Below are positions 46,817 through 56,168 of a stretch of 64,000 nt of DNA, piece by piece. A program made the translations under genes and the position numbers. The notes under the pieces were generated by a model. That model was given only the letters and a program-made list of their open reading frames with translations, was not told the DNA's origin and made no database searches. Within the stretch, counting starts at the first letter, position 1. Each line of letters starts with the position of its first letter. Origin of the DNA: a bacterium (GTDB taxonomy: Bacteria > Bacillota > Bacilli > Lactobacillales > Streptococcaceae); assembly GCA_905221235.1 (NCBI GenBank), contig CAJNCJ010000004.1:62001-126000 (forward strand). Direction: 5' to 3'.

Positions 46817-47710
46817 CTATTCATTTCTCAGTTTCAAACCACGAATCTTTAATCTCTTTTGCAATTCTGGTGCAAATAAAACCAAGGCTAGCAAGATTGC
46901 ATTAAAGAGACGGACAAGATTTTGATCTAGATTTGGAATTTCATAGATATTTAAAATAATCAAACGATAAACAATTGCTCCGATTCCGATGGATAACAAG
47001 CGACCTCCAATGGTCAAGTCGTGGATCAAGACTTCTGCAATAATGACTGCACTCAAACCAACAACGATAGTCCCTGTCCCAGAAGTCACATCTGAAAATC
47101 CATCATTTTGAGCGAACAAGGAACCACACAGAGCAATCAAACCGTTTGAAATCATGTAACCAACAATCTTCATGGTGTCTACATTGACCCCATTGGCCTC
47201 ACTCATCGGAATATTGTCCCCAGTCGAACGCAAGACCAAGCCAATCTCCGTTTTCATCAAAAGAGTCAAGACCAAACAAACAAGTAAGAGACAAACCAAG
47301 CTAAGCGTGAAAACAGCTTCTTCAGTTGTCAGCCCCAAGCTCGCCAATTGTTTAAAGACAGTTGAAGAATCTCCCAAGGAAAGATTAGGCACACTTCCCA
47401 TGATTTTAATATTGATTGAATAAAGACCTGTCAAGGTCACAATCCCTGTCAAGAGAGCTGGGATTTTCATCTTGGTGTGAAGCATACCTGACACAAGACC
47501 AGCAATCATACCTGCCAGCAAAGCAAGTAAGGTCGCAATCCAAGGATTTGTCCCTGCCTGTATCTGTGATACGACGACAGCTGCGCCCAGAGGAAAGGCT
47601 CCTTCAGCAGTCATATCCGCAATATCCAAAATACGGAAAGTCAAGTAGACTCCAATGGCCATAATCGACCATAACAAACCTTCTGATAAACTAGATAATA
47701 CAAAACTCAT
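46817..47710 (-). CDS. ABC transporter permease (TrpY-like, COG4120)
   Basis: 297-aa permease of the branched-chain (LivH-like) type, about eight to nine membrane segments, beginning MSFVLSSLSEGLLWSIMAIG. Motif LRSTGDNIPMSEANGVNVD fits the ABC_sub_bind partner family. Lies 10 bp after the binding-protein gene. Confidence 0.88.
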   Translation of the reverse strand: MSFVLSSLSEGLLWSIMAIGVYLTFRILDIADMTAEGAFPLGAAVVVSQIQAGTNPWIATLLALLAGMIAGLVSGMLHTKMKIPALLTGIVTLTGLYSINIKIMGSVPNLSLGDSSTVFKQLASLGLTTEEAVFTLSLVCLLLVCLVLTLLMKTEIGLVLRSTGDNIPMSEANGVNVDTMKIVGYMISNGLIALCGSLFAQNDGFSDVTSGTGTIVVGLSAVIIAEVLIHDLTIGGRLLSIGIGAIVYRLIILNIYEIPNLDQNLVRLFNAILLALVLFAPELQKRLKIRGLKLRNE

Positions 47711-47720
47711 CTTAAACCTC

Positions 47721-48698
47721 CTATTCCTTGCTTTCTAACTTACTAATATCAATTCCTAGTGCATCTGCCATTTCTTTATTGGTATACAATTCCAATTTTT
47801 CAGGCAACTCAACTGCTATATTTTCTGGCTTCTCACCTTTTAAGACACGAATCAACATGCGGGCTGTCTGCCGTCCCAATTCTTCATAATTGGTACCGTA
47901 GTTATACAAGCCACCAACAGCAATCATTTCTGTTGAACCACCAAATACTGGAACCTTGTGTTTAATAGAAACCTGCTTGACTGTTTCCATGGTTGATGAA
48001 ATTATATTATCCGTTGGTACAAAAACCATATCCACTTCTGCCATCAAGCTCTCTGCTGCCGCCTTGACGTTGTTACTGTCCAAGATTGTTTTTTCAACAA
48101 CGGTAAAGCCTTTTTCTTCCAGAAGGCGCTTAGCTTCATCCTTTTGGACAACTGAATTTGGCTCGCTCTGAGTATAGAGGATTCCAATTGTTTTAGCCTT
48201 TGGCAACACTTTCCTTATCAAATTGATTTGGGTTGAAATGGCATCTGATGACTGGTCGCTTGTCCCCGTCACATTTCCTCCAGGATGTTCTCTTGACTCA
48301 ACCAGCTTGGCACTGACAGGGTCTGTTACAGCTGAAAAGATAACCGGTATCGTTTGTGTTGTATTAGCCAAGCTCTGAGCAGAAGGCGTTGCGATGGCTA
48401 GAACGACATCACTAGATTCTGCAAGTTGCTGGGAAATCGTTTTAAGATTTCTTTGTTCTCCCTGTGCATTTTGCAAATCAATCTCAATATTTTTCCCTTC
48501 CACATAGCCTTGTTTGGCCAGCTCATCCACAAAACCTTCTCTAGTAGCGTCTAAGGACTGGTGGGTAATAAACTGCGAAATACCGATACGAAAAACATCT
48601 TTTTTCTTATCTGCCTTCAACTGATGCAAACTAATCAGAGAGGTCAAGAGGATCCCCACTACCAAGAGGGGGGCTAGTAATTTTCGCACAACTTTCAT
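47721..48698 (-). CDS. ABC transporter substrate-binding protein (TrpX-like, COG2984)
   Basis: 325-aa binding protein of the ABC_sub_bind family (VFRIGISQFITHQSLDATRE, GNVTGTSDQSSDA, VPVFGGSTEMIAVGGLYNYG). It has an N-terminal hydrophobic segment (PLLVVGILLTSLISLHQLKA) and no lipobox Cys, so it is probably membrane-tethered by an uncleaved or signal-I-type anchor. AGAAGGAG upstream. The long leader RNA suggests attenuation. Confidence 0.88.
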   Translation of the reverse strand: MKVVRKLLAPLLVVGILLTSLISLHQLKADKKKDVFRIGISQFITHQSLDATREGFVDELAKQGYVEGKNIEIDLQNAQGEQRNLKTISQQLAESSDVVLAIATPSAQSLANTTQTIPVIFSAVTDPVSAKLVESREHPGGNVTGTSDQSSDAISTQINLIRKVLPKAKTIGILYTQSEPNSVVQKDEAKRLLEEKGFTVVEKTILDSNNVKAAAESLMAEVDMVFVPTDNIISSTMETVKQVSIKHKVPVFGGSTEMIAVGGLYNYGTNYEELGRQTARMLIRVLKGEKPENIAVELPEKLELYTNKEMADALGIDISKLESKE

Positions 48699-48734
48699 AA
48701 TGAAACTCCTTCTCAGAAAAGATAAAACAAAAAA

Positions 48735-48757
48735 CCGCCTAGATAATATCTAAACGG
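48735..48757 (-). terminator. Attenuator hairpin before the substrate-binding protein gene
   Basis: CCGTTTAGA-TATTA-TCTAGGCGG (9 bp with GU pairs) followed by TTTTTTG, ending about 30 bp before the coding start. Confidence 0.75.
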
Positions 48758-48835
48758 ATGCTTGAAATAATCTAACAAGTTATAACTTGGCTAGTCCATT
48801 TAGATATTCATCTATATGGACCACAATCAAAAATC

Positions 48836-48889
48836 TTAGCCACATAGATACAAACAAATTGCTTGAACTGTTTGCATCCACGGTGACAT
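48836..48889 (-). CDS. Putative 17-aa leader peptide with one Trp codon
   Basis: Frame MSPWMQTVQAICLYLCG. A Trp codon is fourth, and the last codons overlap pairing segment 1 of the attenuator. It has no convincing ribosome site. If translated, a ribosome at the stop would cover segment 1; one stalled at the Trp codon would leave it free. Speculative. Confidence 0.25.
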   Translation of the reverse strand: MSPWMQTVQAICLYLCG

Positions 48890-48900
48890 GTCTACAAACA

Positions 48901-48960
48901 CTATCTAAAGTAGCTAAAGTAAAAGTTTTGATTCATTGTTACAGCTTGTCTTTTATTCAT
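48901..48960 (-). CDS. Putative 19-aa aromatic-rich leader peptide
   Basis: Frame MNKRQAVTMNQNFYFSYFR: five of six consecutive codons near the end are Phe or Tyr. It starts about 25 nt after the predicted transcription start. The upstream sequence is purine-rich but lacks a strong Shine-Dalgarno. Candidate only. Confidence 0.25.
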   Translation of the reverse strand: MNKRQAVTMNQNFYFSYFR

Positions 48961-48992
48961 TTCTTTTTCTGCTTTCTTTTTTGATGTTTCCT

Positions 48993-49021
48993 ATCTTACC
49001 ACCTTTTTCATCAGCTGTCAA
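48993..49021 (-). promoter_or_regulatory. Promoter of the trpXYZ-like operon leader
   Basis: TTGACA (49016-49021) and TAAGAT (48993-48998) on the minus strand, 17-bp spacer, giving a start near 48986. Confidence 0.7.
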
Positions 49022-49092
49022 GAATATTTCAGAATTTTTTAAAATTTTTCGAAAATTCTTTCAAAGTTTTTTCAAATCAGTCCAACAAAAAA

Positions 49093-49136
49093 AGGTTTAT
49101 AATTTCCATAAAAATTGACATGGAAATTATAAAACC
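49093..49136 (-). terminator. Terminator of the ami operon
   Basis: GGTTTTATAATTTCCAT pairs with ATGGAAATTATAAACC (one bulged T) followed by seven T on the minus strand, 4-5 bp after amiF. Confidence 0.88.
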
Positions 49137-49140
49137 ATTA

Positions 49141-50067
49141 TTAGTTTAGTCCTTGTTGGTAACGTGCCAATTCTGCTTGATTAGCCCAAACATAGTGACC
49201 TGGACGGATTTCTACCATGGATGGCTTATCAGCCTCATAGTCGTGTTGACTTGGGTCGTAAACCTTCAAGACCTTCTTACGTTCCAAGATTGGATCTGGA
49301 ATTGGTACCGCTGAAAGCAAGGCTTGAGTATATGGGTGAATTGGATTGTTAAACAATTCTTCTGTTTCGGCAACCTCTACAATGACACCCTTATAAATAA
49401 CTGCGATACGATCTGAAATAAAGCGAACGACCGACAAGTCATGGGCGATAAAGAGATAGGTCAAACCAAGTTCTTTTTGGAATTTTTTGAGCAAGTTCAA
49501 GACTTGGGCACGCACAGAAACGTCCAAGGCTGAAATTGGCTCATCCGCAATAACAAAGTCTGGTTGCATGACCAAGGCACGGGCAATACCGATACGTTGA
49601 CGTTGACCGCCTGAAAACTCATGAGGGTAACGAGTCAAGTGCTCAGCAAGAAGCCCCACTTCACGGATAATATTTTTAACTTTCTCTTTACGTTCTTCCT
49701 CATCCTTAAACAGATGGTGATTGTAAAGACCTTCAGAAATAATATAATCAACAGTCGCACGTTCATTCAAACTTGCGGCAGGGTCTTGGAAAATCATCTG
49801 GATACGACGAATCAATTCTGCAGCTTGTTCACGCGATTTCTTTCCATTAATCTTTTGACCTTCAAAAATGATATCTCCATTACTTGTATCATTAAGACCG
49901 ATTATCGCACGACCAATAGTTGTTTTCCCACTACCCGACTCACCTACAAGCGAGAAAGTTTCTCCCTTGTTGATAAAGAAGTTAGCATTTTTAACCGCGA
50001 CAAACTTCTTACTTCCTTCACCGAAGGAAATTTCTAAATCTTTGATTTCTACTAATTTTTCAGACAT
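49141..50067 (-). CDS. amiF: Oligopeptide ABC transporter ATP-binding protein AmiF
   Basis: 308-aa OppF-type ATPase. Walker [12 protein letters not shown], signature [15 protein letters not shown], Walker [12 protein letters not shown], and a C-terminal oligo_HPY domain ([16 protein letters not shown]). Start at 50067 ([10 protein letters not shown]) has AGGAAGGAA upstream; the longer frame lies inside amiE. Last gene of amiACDEF. Confidence 0.96.
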   Translation of the reverse strand: MSEKLVEIKDLEISFGEGSKKFVAVKNANFFINKGETFSLVGESGSGKTTIGRAIIGLNDTSNGDIIFEGQKINGKKSREQAAELIRRIQMIFQDPAASLNERATVDYIISEGLYNHHLFKDEEERKEKVKNIIREVGLLAEHLTRYPHEFSGGQRQRIGIARALVMQPDFVIADEPISALDVSVRAQVLNLLKKFQKELGLTYLFIAHDLSVVRFISDRIAVIYKGVIVEVAETEELFNNPIHPYTQALLSAVPIPDPILERKKVLKVYDPSQHDYEADKPSMVEIRPGHYVWANQAELARYQQGLN

Positions 50068-50077
50068 TTCCTTCCTC

Positions 50078-51145
50078 CTAGTCTTCCAGATGGGCAAATC
50101 CCATTTTTTCACGGATCTTATCGTGGAGATTTGCAATCACAGCTGGTTTTTCTACTTTTGGAGCATCCTCATGAAGAAGCCAAGTTTTAGCCCAATGCGT
50201 CTCTGATACTGAGAATTGAGGGGCTTTTTGTTCGAAGTCAATCTGCATTGCATAGTCTGAACGCAAGGCAAAAGCATCCCCTTTCAGGTCAGTATAAAGT
50301 GACGGAGGTGTTCCTGGGATTGAGTAAAGATCCCCTTTATCATCAGCAAGCTGAGGCAAGCTAGACAAGAGACTCCATGTATATGGATGGCGAGGGTCAT
50401 AGAAGACTTCCTCAACAGTTCCATACTCAACAATTTCTCCTGCATACATAACCGCTACCTTATCCGCAATACTTGCTACCACACCAAGGTCGTGAGTGAT
50501 AAAGATTGTTGTGAAATGGTACTCGTTTTGTAATGATTTGAGCAAATCAATAATCTGTGCTTGAATGGTTACATCCAAGGCAGTCGTTGGCTCATCACAG
50601 ATCAAGACATCAGGTCGGCAGGCAAGGGCAATCGCAATAACGATACGTTGACGCATTCCTCCAGAATATTGGAATGGGTATTCATCAAAACGCCTATCTG
50701 CATCTGGAATCCCAACCTTATTCATGTAGTCAATCGCCAATTCTTTTGCTTCTTTAGCTGTTTTTCCTTGATGTTTTACAATAACTTCTGTAATCTGACT
50801 ACCAATTGTTTTAATCGGGTCCAAACTAGTCATTGGGTCTTGGAAGATTGTCGCAATCTTAGCACCACGAATTTGTTCCCAATCTTTGTGAGAAGATAGA
50901 GATGTCAAATCCTGACCACGGTAGTCAATACTTCCTTGGGCAATGCGACCATTTTCTTCAAGCATACCTGTGAAGGTCTTTGTCAAAACAGATTTCCCTG
51001 ATCCTGACTCACCTACCAAGGCTAATACTTCTCCTTCAACTAGTTCAAGGGAAACGCCGCGAATGGCTGTCAATACTTTGTCACGAACGTCAAATTCCAC
51101 GACAATATCGCGAGCAGTCAAAATTACATTTTTTTCTTTTGTCAT
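50078..51145 (-). CDS. amiE: Oligopeptide ABC transporter ATP-binding protein AmiE
   Basis: 355-aa OppD-type ATPase. Walker [15 protein letters not shown], signature [16 protein letters not shown], Walker [13 protein letters not shown], oligo_HPY region [14 protein letters not shown]. Pairs with AmiF to power peptide import. It follows amiD by 8 bp. Confidence 0.96.
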   Translation of the reverse strand: MTKEKNVILTARDIVVEFDVRDKVLTAIRGVSLELVEGEVLALVGESGSGKSVLTKTFTGMLEENGRIAQGSIDYRGQDLTSLSSHKDWEQIRGAKIATIFQDPMTSLDPIKTIGSQITEVIVKHQGKTAKEAKELAIDYMNKVGIPDADRRFDEYPFQYSGGMRQRIVIAIALACRPDVLICDEPTTALDVTIQAQIIDLLKSLQNEYHFTTIFITHDLGVVASIADKVAVMYAGEIVEYGTVEEVFYDPRHPYTWSLLSSLPQLADDKGDLYSIPGTPPSLYTDLKGDAFALRSDYAMQIDFEQKAPQFSVSETHWAKTWLLHEDAPKVEKPAVIANLHDKIREKMGFAHLED

Positions 51146-51153
51146 TTCTACTC

Positions 51154-52080
51154 CTATCTATGTGTACGTGGATCACTAGCATCCGCTAAGTTTTGACCAA
51201 CTACGAAAAGGGACAAGGATACCAAGACAAGAGTTGTCAATGGAATCCAGAACAAGTAAGCATTGGTTGTTACGTTTTGTGAATAATCTGAAATCAAACG
51301 ACCCAAACTTGGCACTGTAATCGGTAATCCAAGACCGAAGAATGACAAGAAGGCTTCATATGAGATAAAGCTTGGAAGCATTTGAGTCATGGTTGTCACA
51401 ATAACAGATACCAATTGTGGCATGATGTTTTTGGCAACAATCTTCAAGGTTGGTGTTCCCAAAGTGCGTGATGCCAAGTTGTATTCCAAATCACGGTAAC
51501 GCAAGATTTGCACACGAATCATGAAGGCAATTCCAATCCATGTTGTCACACTCATGGCAAAAATCAGATTCCAGAATCCAGCTCCGATTGAGTAAGTCAA
51601 GACAATGACAATCAAAAGAGATGGGATGTTTGAGATGACGTTATAAACTTCCATCATCACGCGGTCAACTGATTTTGAAATTCCCCAAATACCACCGACA
51701 AAGACACCGATAACCAAGTTAATCACTGTCGCAATCACAGAAATGAGGATAGAGTTACGAGCTCCGAACCAAACACCGTCAAAGAGCGATTTACCGTTAC
51801 TATCTGTACCGAACCAATGCTCAGCATTTGGCTTGATATAACGAGCACTAAAGTCGTTTACCTTGCTGACATCATTGAAATCAAACTTAGAAAACATTGG
51901 GTAGATGAAACTCATCAAAATGATAGCTACCAAGATTCCCAACATAACTACAGTTGATTTTTTCTTCATAAATTGTCTAAACACTGAGCCCCAGTAAGAA
52001 TATGCTGGCGCATCAATGGCTTCAGAGGCAAAATCGTCACGTTTTACAAACTGAAATTTTTCTTTATCGATTGTAGACAT
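51154..52080 (-). CDS. amiD: Oligopeptide ABC transporter permease AmiD
   Basis: 308-aa OppC-type permease with six membrane segments, a long extracellular segment after the first ([20 protein letters not shown]), and the EAA motif region [20 protein letters not shown]. The ATG overlaps the amiC stop by one base. Confidence 0.96.
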   Translation of the reverse strand: MSTIDKEKFQFVKRDDFASEAIDAPAYSYWGSVFRQFMKKKSTVVMLGILVAIILMSFIYPMFSKFDFNDVSKVNDFSARYIKPNAEHWFGTDSNGKSLFDGVWFGARNSILISVIATVINLVIGVFVGGIWGISKSVDRVMMEVYNVISNIPSLLIVIVLTYSIGAGFWNLIFAMSVTTWIGIAFMIRVQILRYRDLEYNLASRTLGTPTLKIVAKNIMPQLVSVIVTTMTQMLPSFISYEAFLSFFGLGLPITVPSLGRLISDYSQNVTTNAYLFWIPLTTLVLVSLSLFVVGQNLADASDPRTHR

Positions 52081-53576
52081 TATTTGCCTCCTTTCTCAGT
52101 CAATTTAATACGTGGGTCAATAATAGTCATCCAAATATCTCCCAAAAGAAGTGAGAAGATAGAAATACATGTAAAGATGAAGACAAGACCAACGACCATA
52201 GAGTTATTAGATGCTTTTACAGAGTCAATCAACATTTTACCCATACCTGGGAAAGCGAAGACTGTTTCAGTAAGGGTTGCACCACCGATAACCCCGATAA
52301 CAGCACCAGGAATTCCTGAAACCAGCGGAACCATGGCATTTTTAAAGATGTGTTTGTTTGAAATTTCTTTTTCAGACAAACCTTTTGCACGAGCAAAACG
52401 AACAAAGTCCTGTGACTGCAAGTCAATCATGTAACGACGAATCCAAATAGCTGTACCAGGAGCACCCAACAAACCAAGGATAACTGCTGGTAAAACATAT
52501 GAACGCCAATCTCCAGCACCCAAGATAGGGAATGAATCTGGCAAGCCGATTGAAGAACCAGCCAAACGAACGATATAAACCAAGGCAATTGTTGGAAGAG
52601 CCATCAAGAAGGTCAAAGCCCCTGTTGAGAAGCTATCAATCCAAGTATTCTTGAAGCGAGCCATAGCTGAACCAAGTGGCACGGCAATCGCATAAGAAAT
52701 CACCAAACCGATCAATCCTACAACAGCAGAGCTAGCAATCATTGAAGGATATTGGTAGTTGCTTTCAGTTGCAGTATATGGGTCATCTTTCCCATAGTTA
52801 GCTACTTCACGAGAATCAGCCTGACTAGGTGATTTATAAGTTCTTGAGTAAATATTTACAGAAGAAGTTTTCTTACCTGTTGGGAACTGAACTTGAGATG
52901 TTTTTGTTTGCCCTTGTCCTTGAGTAATAACCTGTAAAACAGGGCTATTAGCATAGGTTGGATAAGAGTCACCTAAATTAATGTTCACAAAGTTTTGATG
53001 CACAAATGGGAACTGACTGTTGAAGTACAAGAGATATTTGTGTTTAGTTCCTGAACCGACCAAGGACCATCCGATAGCTGGATCGTTTTCGAAACGAAGG
53101 TAACGTTTCAAGTCTGGATTTTCAGGGTCTTGGATTTTATTAGTATGGTCAATATCAATCAAGTTAGCATAGAAGTGAAAAACACGTTCAAAAATTGGGA
53201 TTTCACGAGTAGCGTAGAATTGGCCACTTTCAGTAAATTCTCCCAGGGTCCAACCATGACCGATTTGTTTGATGTATTTTTCATAGATAGCCTTGTTGGT
53301 GTCATTGGCTTCAACTGTTACAGAAGCATCCATCTGGCTAGCTTTTTCTTGCAACTCTTTGGTATCGTAGTACTCGATATAGCCCATACGCTCATAAACA
53401 GTATTCTCATAGTTATCACGTTTATCAGCCGTTGTCGCAATCTTGTTGTAGTTGGTATCCTGTTTGAAAATCAATTTTCGAGGAACCATTGTATAGATAA
53501 TCGTGTAAGTCAAGGTTGTTACTAAGAAGATAGAAACCAATGACCGCAAAACACGCATAAAAATATATTTTTTCAT
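52080..53576 (-). CDS. amiC: Oligopeptide ABC transporter permease AmiC
   Basis: 498-aa OppB-type permease. It is longer than typical OppB (about 310 aa) because of a roughly 200-residue extracellular insertion after segment 1, a feature of streptococcal AmiC. The EAA motif region is [20 protein letters not shown]. It forms the channel with AmiD. Confidence 0.96.
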   Translation of the reverse strand: MKKYIFMRVLRSLVSIFLVTTLTYTIIYTMVPRKLIFKQDTNYNKIATTADKRDNYENTVYERMGYIEYYDTKELQEKASQMDASVTVEANDTNKAIYEKYIKQIGHGWTLGEFTESGQFYATREIPIFERVFHFYANLIDIDHTNKIQDPENPDLKRYLRFENDPAIGWSLVGSGTKHKYLLYFNSQFPFVHQNFVNINLGDSYPTYANSPVLQVITQGQGQTKTSQVQFPTGKKTSSVNIYSRTYKSPSQADSREVANYGKDDPYTATESNYQYPSMIASSAVVGLIGLVISYAIAVPLGSAMARFKNTWIDSFSTGALTFLMALPTIALVYIVRLAGSSIGLPDSFPILGAGDWRSYVLPAVILGLLGAPGTAIWIRRYMIDLQSQDFVRFARAKGLSEKEISNKHIFKNAMVPLVSGIPGAVIGVIGGATLTETVFAFPGMGKMLIDSVKASNNSMVVGLVFIFTCISIFSLLLGDIWMTIIDPRIKLTEKGGK

Positions 53577-53642
53577 ATCATTTCCTTTAAAAATCCCAAA
53601 AGAACCTTCTCCTCATGGAGAGAAAGTTCTATTGAAAATTAT

Positions 53643-55631
53643 TTACTTCACATGACTTGCCAATTCTTTTTGAGCTTTCTCGTTTGACTCAGTCTTTTCT
53701 TTCAACCATTTTTCACGAGCTTTTTCATACTCTTCTTTGGTGATTGCTTTTTCACCAACTTCAGTGTACTTCAAGTAGCCTGAATTTTCACCTTTAAGGC
53801 CGGCTACAGAATATGAAGAGCTAAATGGTAGAACTTTTGAAACATATGAAACGGCTGTTTCTTTAGGAGAAGCCATTACTGGAATTGTCAAAGCATTGTC
53901 AGTCAACCAAGCTTGTGCTACTGCGTATTTTTCATAACGTTTTTGAACATCTTGGTTTTCGCTGTTTGCGTCATCAAGTAATTTTCCATAGTCAGCTAAA
54001 CCAAGTTTGCTTACTACTGATGCATCTGTGTTTTGGTCAATACCAAGGTAAAGGCGAGTGCTTCCTCCCTTAAGGACGAATTGATCCAAGAAAGTAGAAG
54101 GATCTTGATAGTCAGGGTTCCATCCTAGCAAGGTATGGATATCCCAGTCTTGTTCTTTAGCTGTTGGAGCACTAAATGAAATTGGTAAAGCTTCTGCTTG
54201 AGTCATTTGTTGTAAGTCTACAACAACATTATCTGAACCCAATACTTTTTCAATTGATTGTTTCAATGATTGAACACGGTTTACAACTGCTGTTGATTCT
54301 TGGATAACCAAAGCATCCAAGTGGATTGGGAATTCAACACCTTCAGCTTGTAGGCTTGATTTGGCTTTAGCAAAGACTTCTTTAGCCTTTTCTTCATTGT
54401 AAAGGCCATTTTGAGAATCTGCTAGAGACACGTTTGACCAAGTAGAAGAATTTGTCTTAGCCAAGCTATCTTGTACCAATTCACCAAATGTTTTCTTACC
54501 GACCTGAAGATTATAAGGTGCAAACGTATTACGGATGGCTACTGCAGCTCCATCAGTACCATTTGTTTGAGCTGAGTAAGAATTGCGATCGACAGCAAAG
54601 TTCAAGGCTTGACGGAATTCCTTGTTTAGCAATGCTTTCTGAGTAGATGTCTTTTGGGCATCACTTGTTTTGGCAGTGTGGTTATAGGTTGTACGGCCAT
54701 AGTTCAAGCTGACAGTTGCAACACCAGCTCCTGGTTCATTAAAGTAAATGTTATCTTTGAAGTCAGCTGCATATTTTTCATATGTAGAACTTGTAGGGAA
54801 GATACGAGCTTTGCTATATTGACCATCAGAAAAGCCTTTGGCAATTACATCTTGATCCTTACCATCCCAGAAAGTGAACTTAACGTTCTCAATTTTTACA
54901 TTTTCTTTATCCCAGTAAGCGTCATTTTTAGCCATCTCGATAGATGATTTAGGAGTTACAGCCTTCAAGACAAATGGACCGTTATAAAGAATAGAGTTGG
55001 CATCTGTTGGGGCACCAAAACCTTCCCCTTTTGAAGTTAAGAATTCTTCATTAACCGGCATCAAAACACCACTAGTTGTCTTGTCATTCCAGAAAGTTTC
55101 TGGCTGGTTCAAAGTATATTCTAGTGTTTGATCATCAAGTGCTTTTACTCCAACGGTTGAAAAGTCGCTTGTTTCACCCTTGATATAGGCTTCTAATCCC
55201 TTAATAGAAGAGCTAACGATTGAAAGTCCTTTTGATTTTCCATCTACGGCGTGTTTCAAACCAGTAACGAAGTCTTTAGCAGTTACAGGAGCGTATTCTT
55301 CTCCCTCTGCGGTTACCCATTTAGCATCCTTACGGATTTTATAGGTATAAGTCAAACCATCTTTTGAAACTGTCCATGATTCAGCGATAGAAGGAACTAG
55401 ATTACCATATTTATCGTTAGCCAACAAACCATCTACAGCATTTGTTGTGACGAATGATGTTGAATCGATATTGCTGACGATATAATCCAAAGTTTCTGGA
55501 TCTGTTTGATAAACATATTGGTAATCTTTTGCTAGTTTAGCATTATTTGAACTAGTGTTTGAACACGCAGCTAGAACTCCTGACGCTAATAAGGTAGCTC
55601 CCGCTACAGCAAGCACTTGACTTTTTTTCAT
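53643..55631 (-). CDS. amiA: Oligopeptide-binding lipoprotein AmiA
   Basis: 662-aa SBP_bac_5 lipoprotein: signal MKKSQVLAVAGATLLASGVL, lipobox LAAC (Cys23). Motif region GLTYTYKIRKDAKWVTAEGE is the family signature. Delivers peptides to AmiCD and affects sensing of peptide signals and competence. First gene of the operon, 66 bp before amiC; promoter at 55668-55696. Confidence 0.96.
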   Translation of the reverse strand: MKKSQVLAVAGATLLASGVLAACSNTSSNNAKLAKDYQYVYQTDPETLDYIVSNIDSTSFVTTNAVDGLLANDKYGNLVPSIAESWTVSKDGLTYTYKIRKDAKWVTAEGEEYAPVTAKDFVTGLKHAVDGKSKGLSIVSSSIKGLEAYIKGETSDFSTVGVKALDDQTLEYTLNQPETFWNDKTTSGVLMPVNEEFLTSKGEGFGAPTDANSILYNGPFVLKAVTPKSSIEMAKNDAYWDKENVKIENVKFTFWDGKDQDVIAKGFSDGQYSKARIFPTSSTYEKYAADFKDNIYFNEPGAGVATVSLNYGRTTYNHTAKTSDAQKTSTQKALLNKEFRQALNFAVDRNSYSAQTNGTDGAAVAIRNTFAPYNLQVGKKTFGELVQDSLAKTNSSTWSNVSLADSQNGLYNEEKAKEVFAKAKSSLQAEGVEFPIHLDALVIQESTAVVNRVQSLKQSIEKVLGSDNVVVDLQQMTQAEALPISFSAPTAKEQDWDIHTLLGWNPDYQDPSTFLDQFVLKGGSTRLYLGIDQNTDASVVSKLGLADYGKLLDDANSENQDVQKRYEKYAVAQAWLTDNALTIPVMASPKETAVSYVSKVLPFSSSYSVAGLKGENSGYLKYTEVGEKAITKEEYEKAREKWLKEKTESNEKAQKELASHVK

Positions 55632-55667
55632 TTATTTACTCCTCTTATAAAGTATAGGTTATTATTG

Positions 55668-55696
55668 ATTATACCATATATTTTAAGATATTTCAA
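55668..55696 (-). promoter_or_regulatory. Promoter of amiACDEF
   Basis: TTGAAA (55691-55696) and an extended -10 TGGTATAAT (TATAAT at 55668-55673), 17-bp spacer, on the minus strand. Confidence 0.82.
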
Positions 55697-55757
55697 TAAA
55701 AGTAAACGAATTTTCAGAATATTTAGGCTTATTAACACAAAAAATCTGAAAAAGCTA

Positions 55758-55786
55758 TTGACTGAAAATCATTTTCAAGGTATAAT
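55758..55786 (+). promoter_or_regulatory. Promoter of tRNA-Cys
   Basis: TTGACT (55758-55763) and TATAAT (55781-55786), 17-bp spacer, 12 bp before the tRNA. Confidence 0.88.
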
Positions 55787-55798
55787 AATAAACGTTAA

Positions 55799-55869
55799 GG
55801 CGGTATAGCCAAGTGGTAAGGCACGGCTCTGCAAAAGCTTGATCGTCGGTTCAAATCCGTCTACCGCCT
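55799..55869 (+). tRNA. tRNA-Cys (GCA)
   Basis: 71 nt. The acceptor stem GGCGGTA pairs with TACCGCC. The D loop holds AAGTGGTAAG. The anticodon loop CTGCAAA contains GCA. The T-arm contains GGTTCAAATCC. CCA is not encoded. The anticodon stem's outer pairs are weak (CGGCT against AGCTT). Confidence 0.94.
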
Positions 55870-55905
55870 TCTATAACTTGATTTTTCAAGTTTCATTTAA
55901 ACAGA

Positions 55906-55931
55906 AAGCCCAGTTTAAAGGGCTTTTTTTA
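55906..55931 (+). terminator. Terminator of tRNA-Cys
   Basis: AAAGCCC-N8-GGGCTTT followed by T-tract, 36 bp after the tRNA. Confidence 0.82.
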
Positions 55932-56013
55932 TTTTCTTCGGATAAATACATATAACTTACAAAAACTTTTGGGGTGAATTTGGGGCAAACTTCTTTTTAG
56001 GAGACAATCTTTT
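55932..56013. other. Possible integration scar downstream of tRNA-Cys
   Basis: 82 bp with a short tandem repeat, TTTTGGGGTGAA then TTTGGGGCAAA, typical of what I have seen beside integrase genes at tRNA sites. No integrase gene or att duplication is visible. Confidence 0.25.
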
Positions 56014-56119
56014 GATACTCAATGAAAATCAAAGAGCAAACTAGGAAACTAGCCGCAGGCTGTACTTGCGTACGGCAAGGCGACGTTGACGCGGTTTGAA
56101 TTTGATTTTCGAAGAGTAT
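56014..56119 (-). repeat. BOX element (boxA-boxC, no boxB)
   Basis: About 106 bp on the minus strand: boxA with ACGGCAAGGCGACGTTGACG and boxC (GCGGCTAGTTTCCTAGTTTG), termini TACTC/GAGTA. Same A-C arrangement as at 32658-32762. Confidence 0.88.
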
Positions 56120-56130
56120 GAAATCAACTG

Positions 56131-56163
56131 AAAAAGCTTCGTCACACCTGGTGACAAAAGCCT
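56131..56163 (-). terminator. Terminator of the CorC-like gene
   Basis: Imperfect stem GCTTTTGTCAC-CAGGT-GTGACGAAGC followed by TTTTTC on the minus strand. Confidence 0.65.
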
Positions 56164-56168
56164 CTAGT

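Larger units (their letters stand above)
48699..48986 (-). promoter_or_regulatory. Structured attenuator leader of the trpXYZ-like operon
   Basis: About 290-nt leader with five mutually exclusive pairing segments on the minus strand. They are 1: 48840-48849 (ATCTATGTGG), 2: 48810-48819 (CCATATAGAT), 3: 48797-48808 (ATATCTAAATGG), 4: 48746-48757 (CCGTTTAGATAT), and 5: the terminator right arm (TATCTAGGCGG), followed by TTTTTT. Pairings 1:2 plus 3:4 exclude the 4:5 terminator; 2:3 permits it. I see no T-box consensus. Two short ORFs lie upstream. Confidence 0.55.

Noticed and set aside
48699..48986. T-box riboswitch for the trpXYZ-like operon
   Set aside because: I could not find the AGGGUGG-ACCGCG antiterminator consensus, and the terminator lacks the usual complementary sequence.
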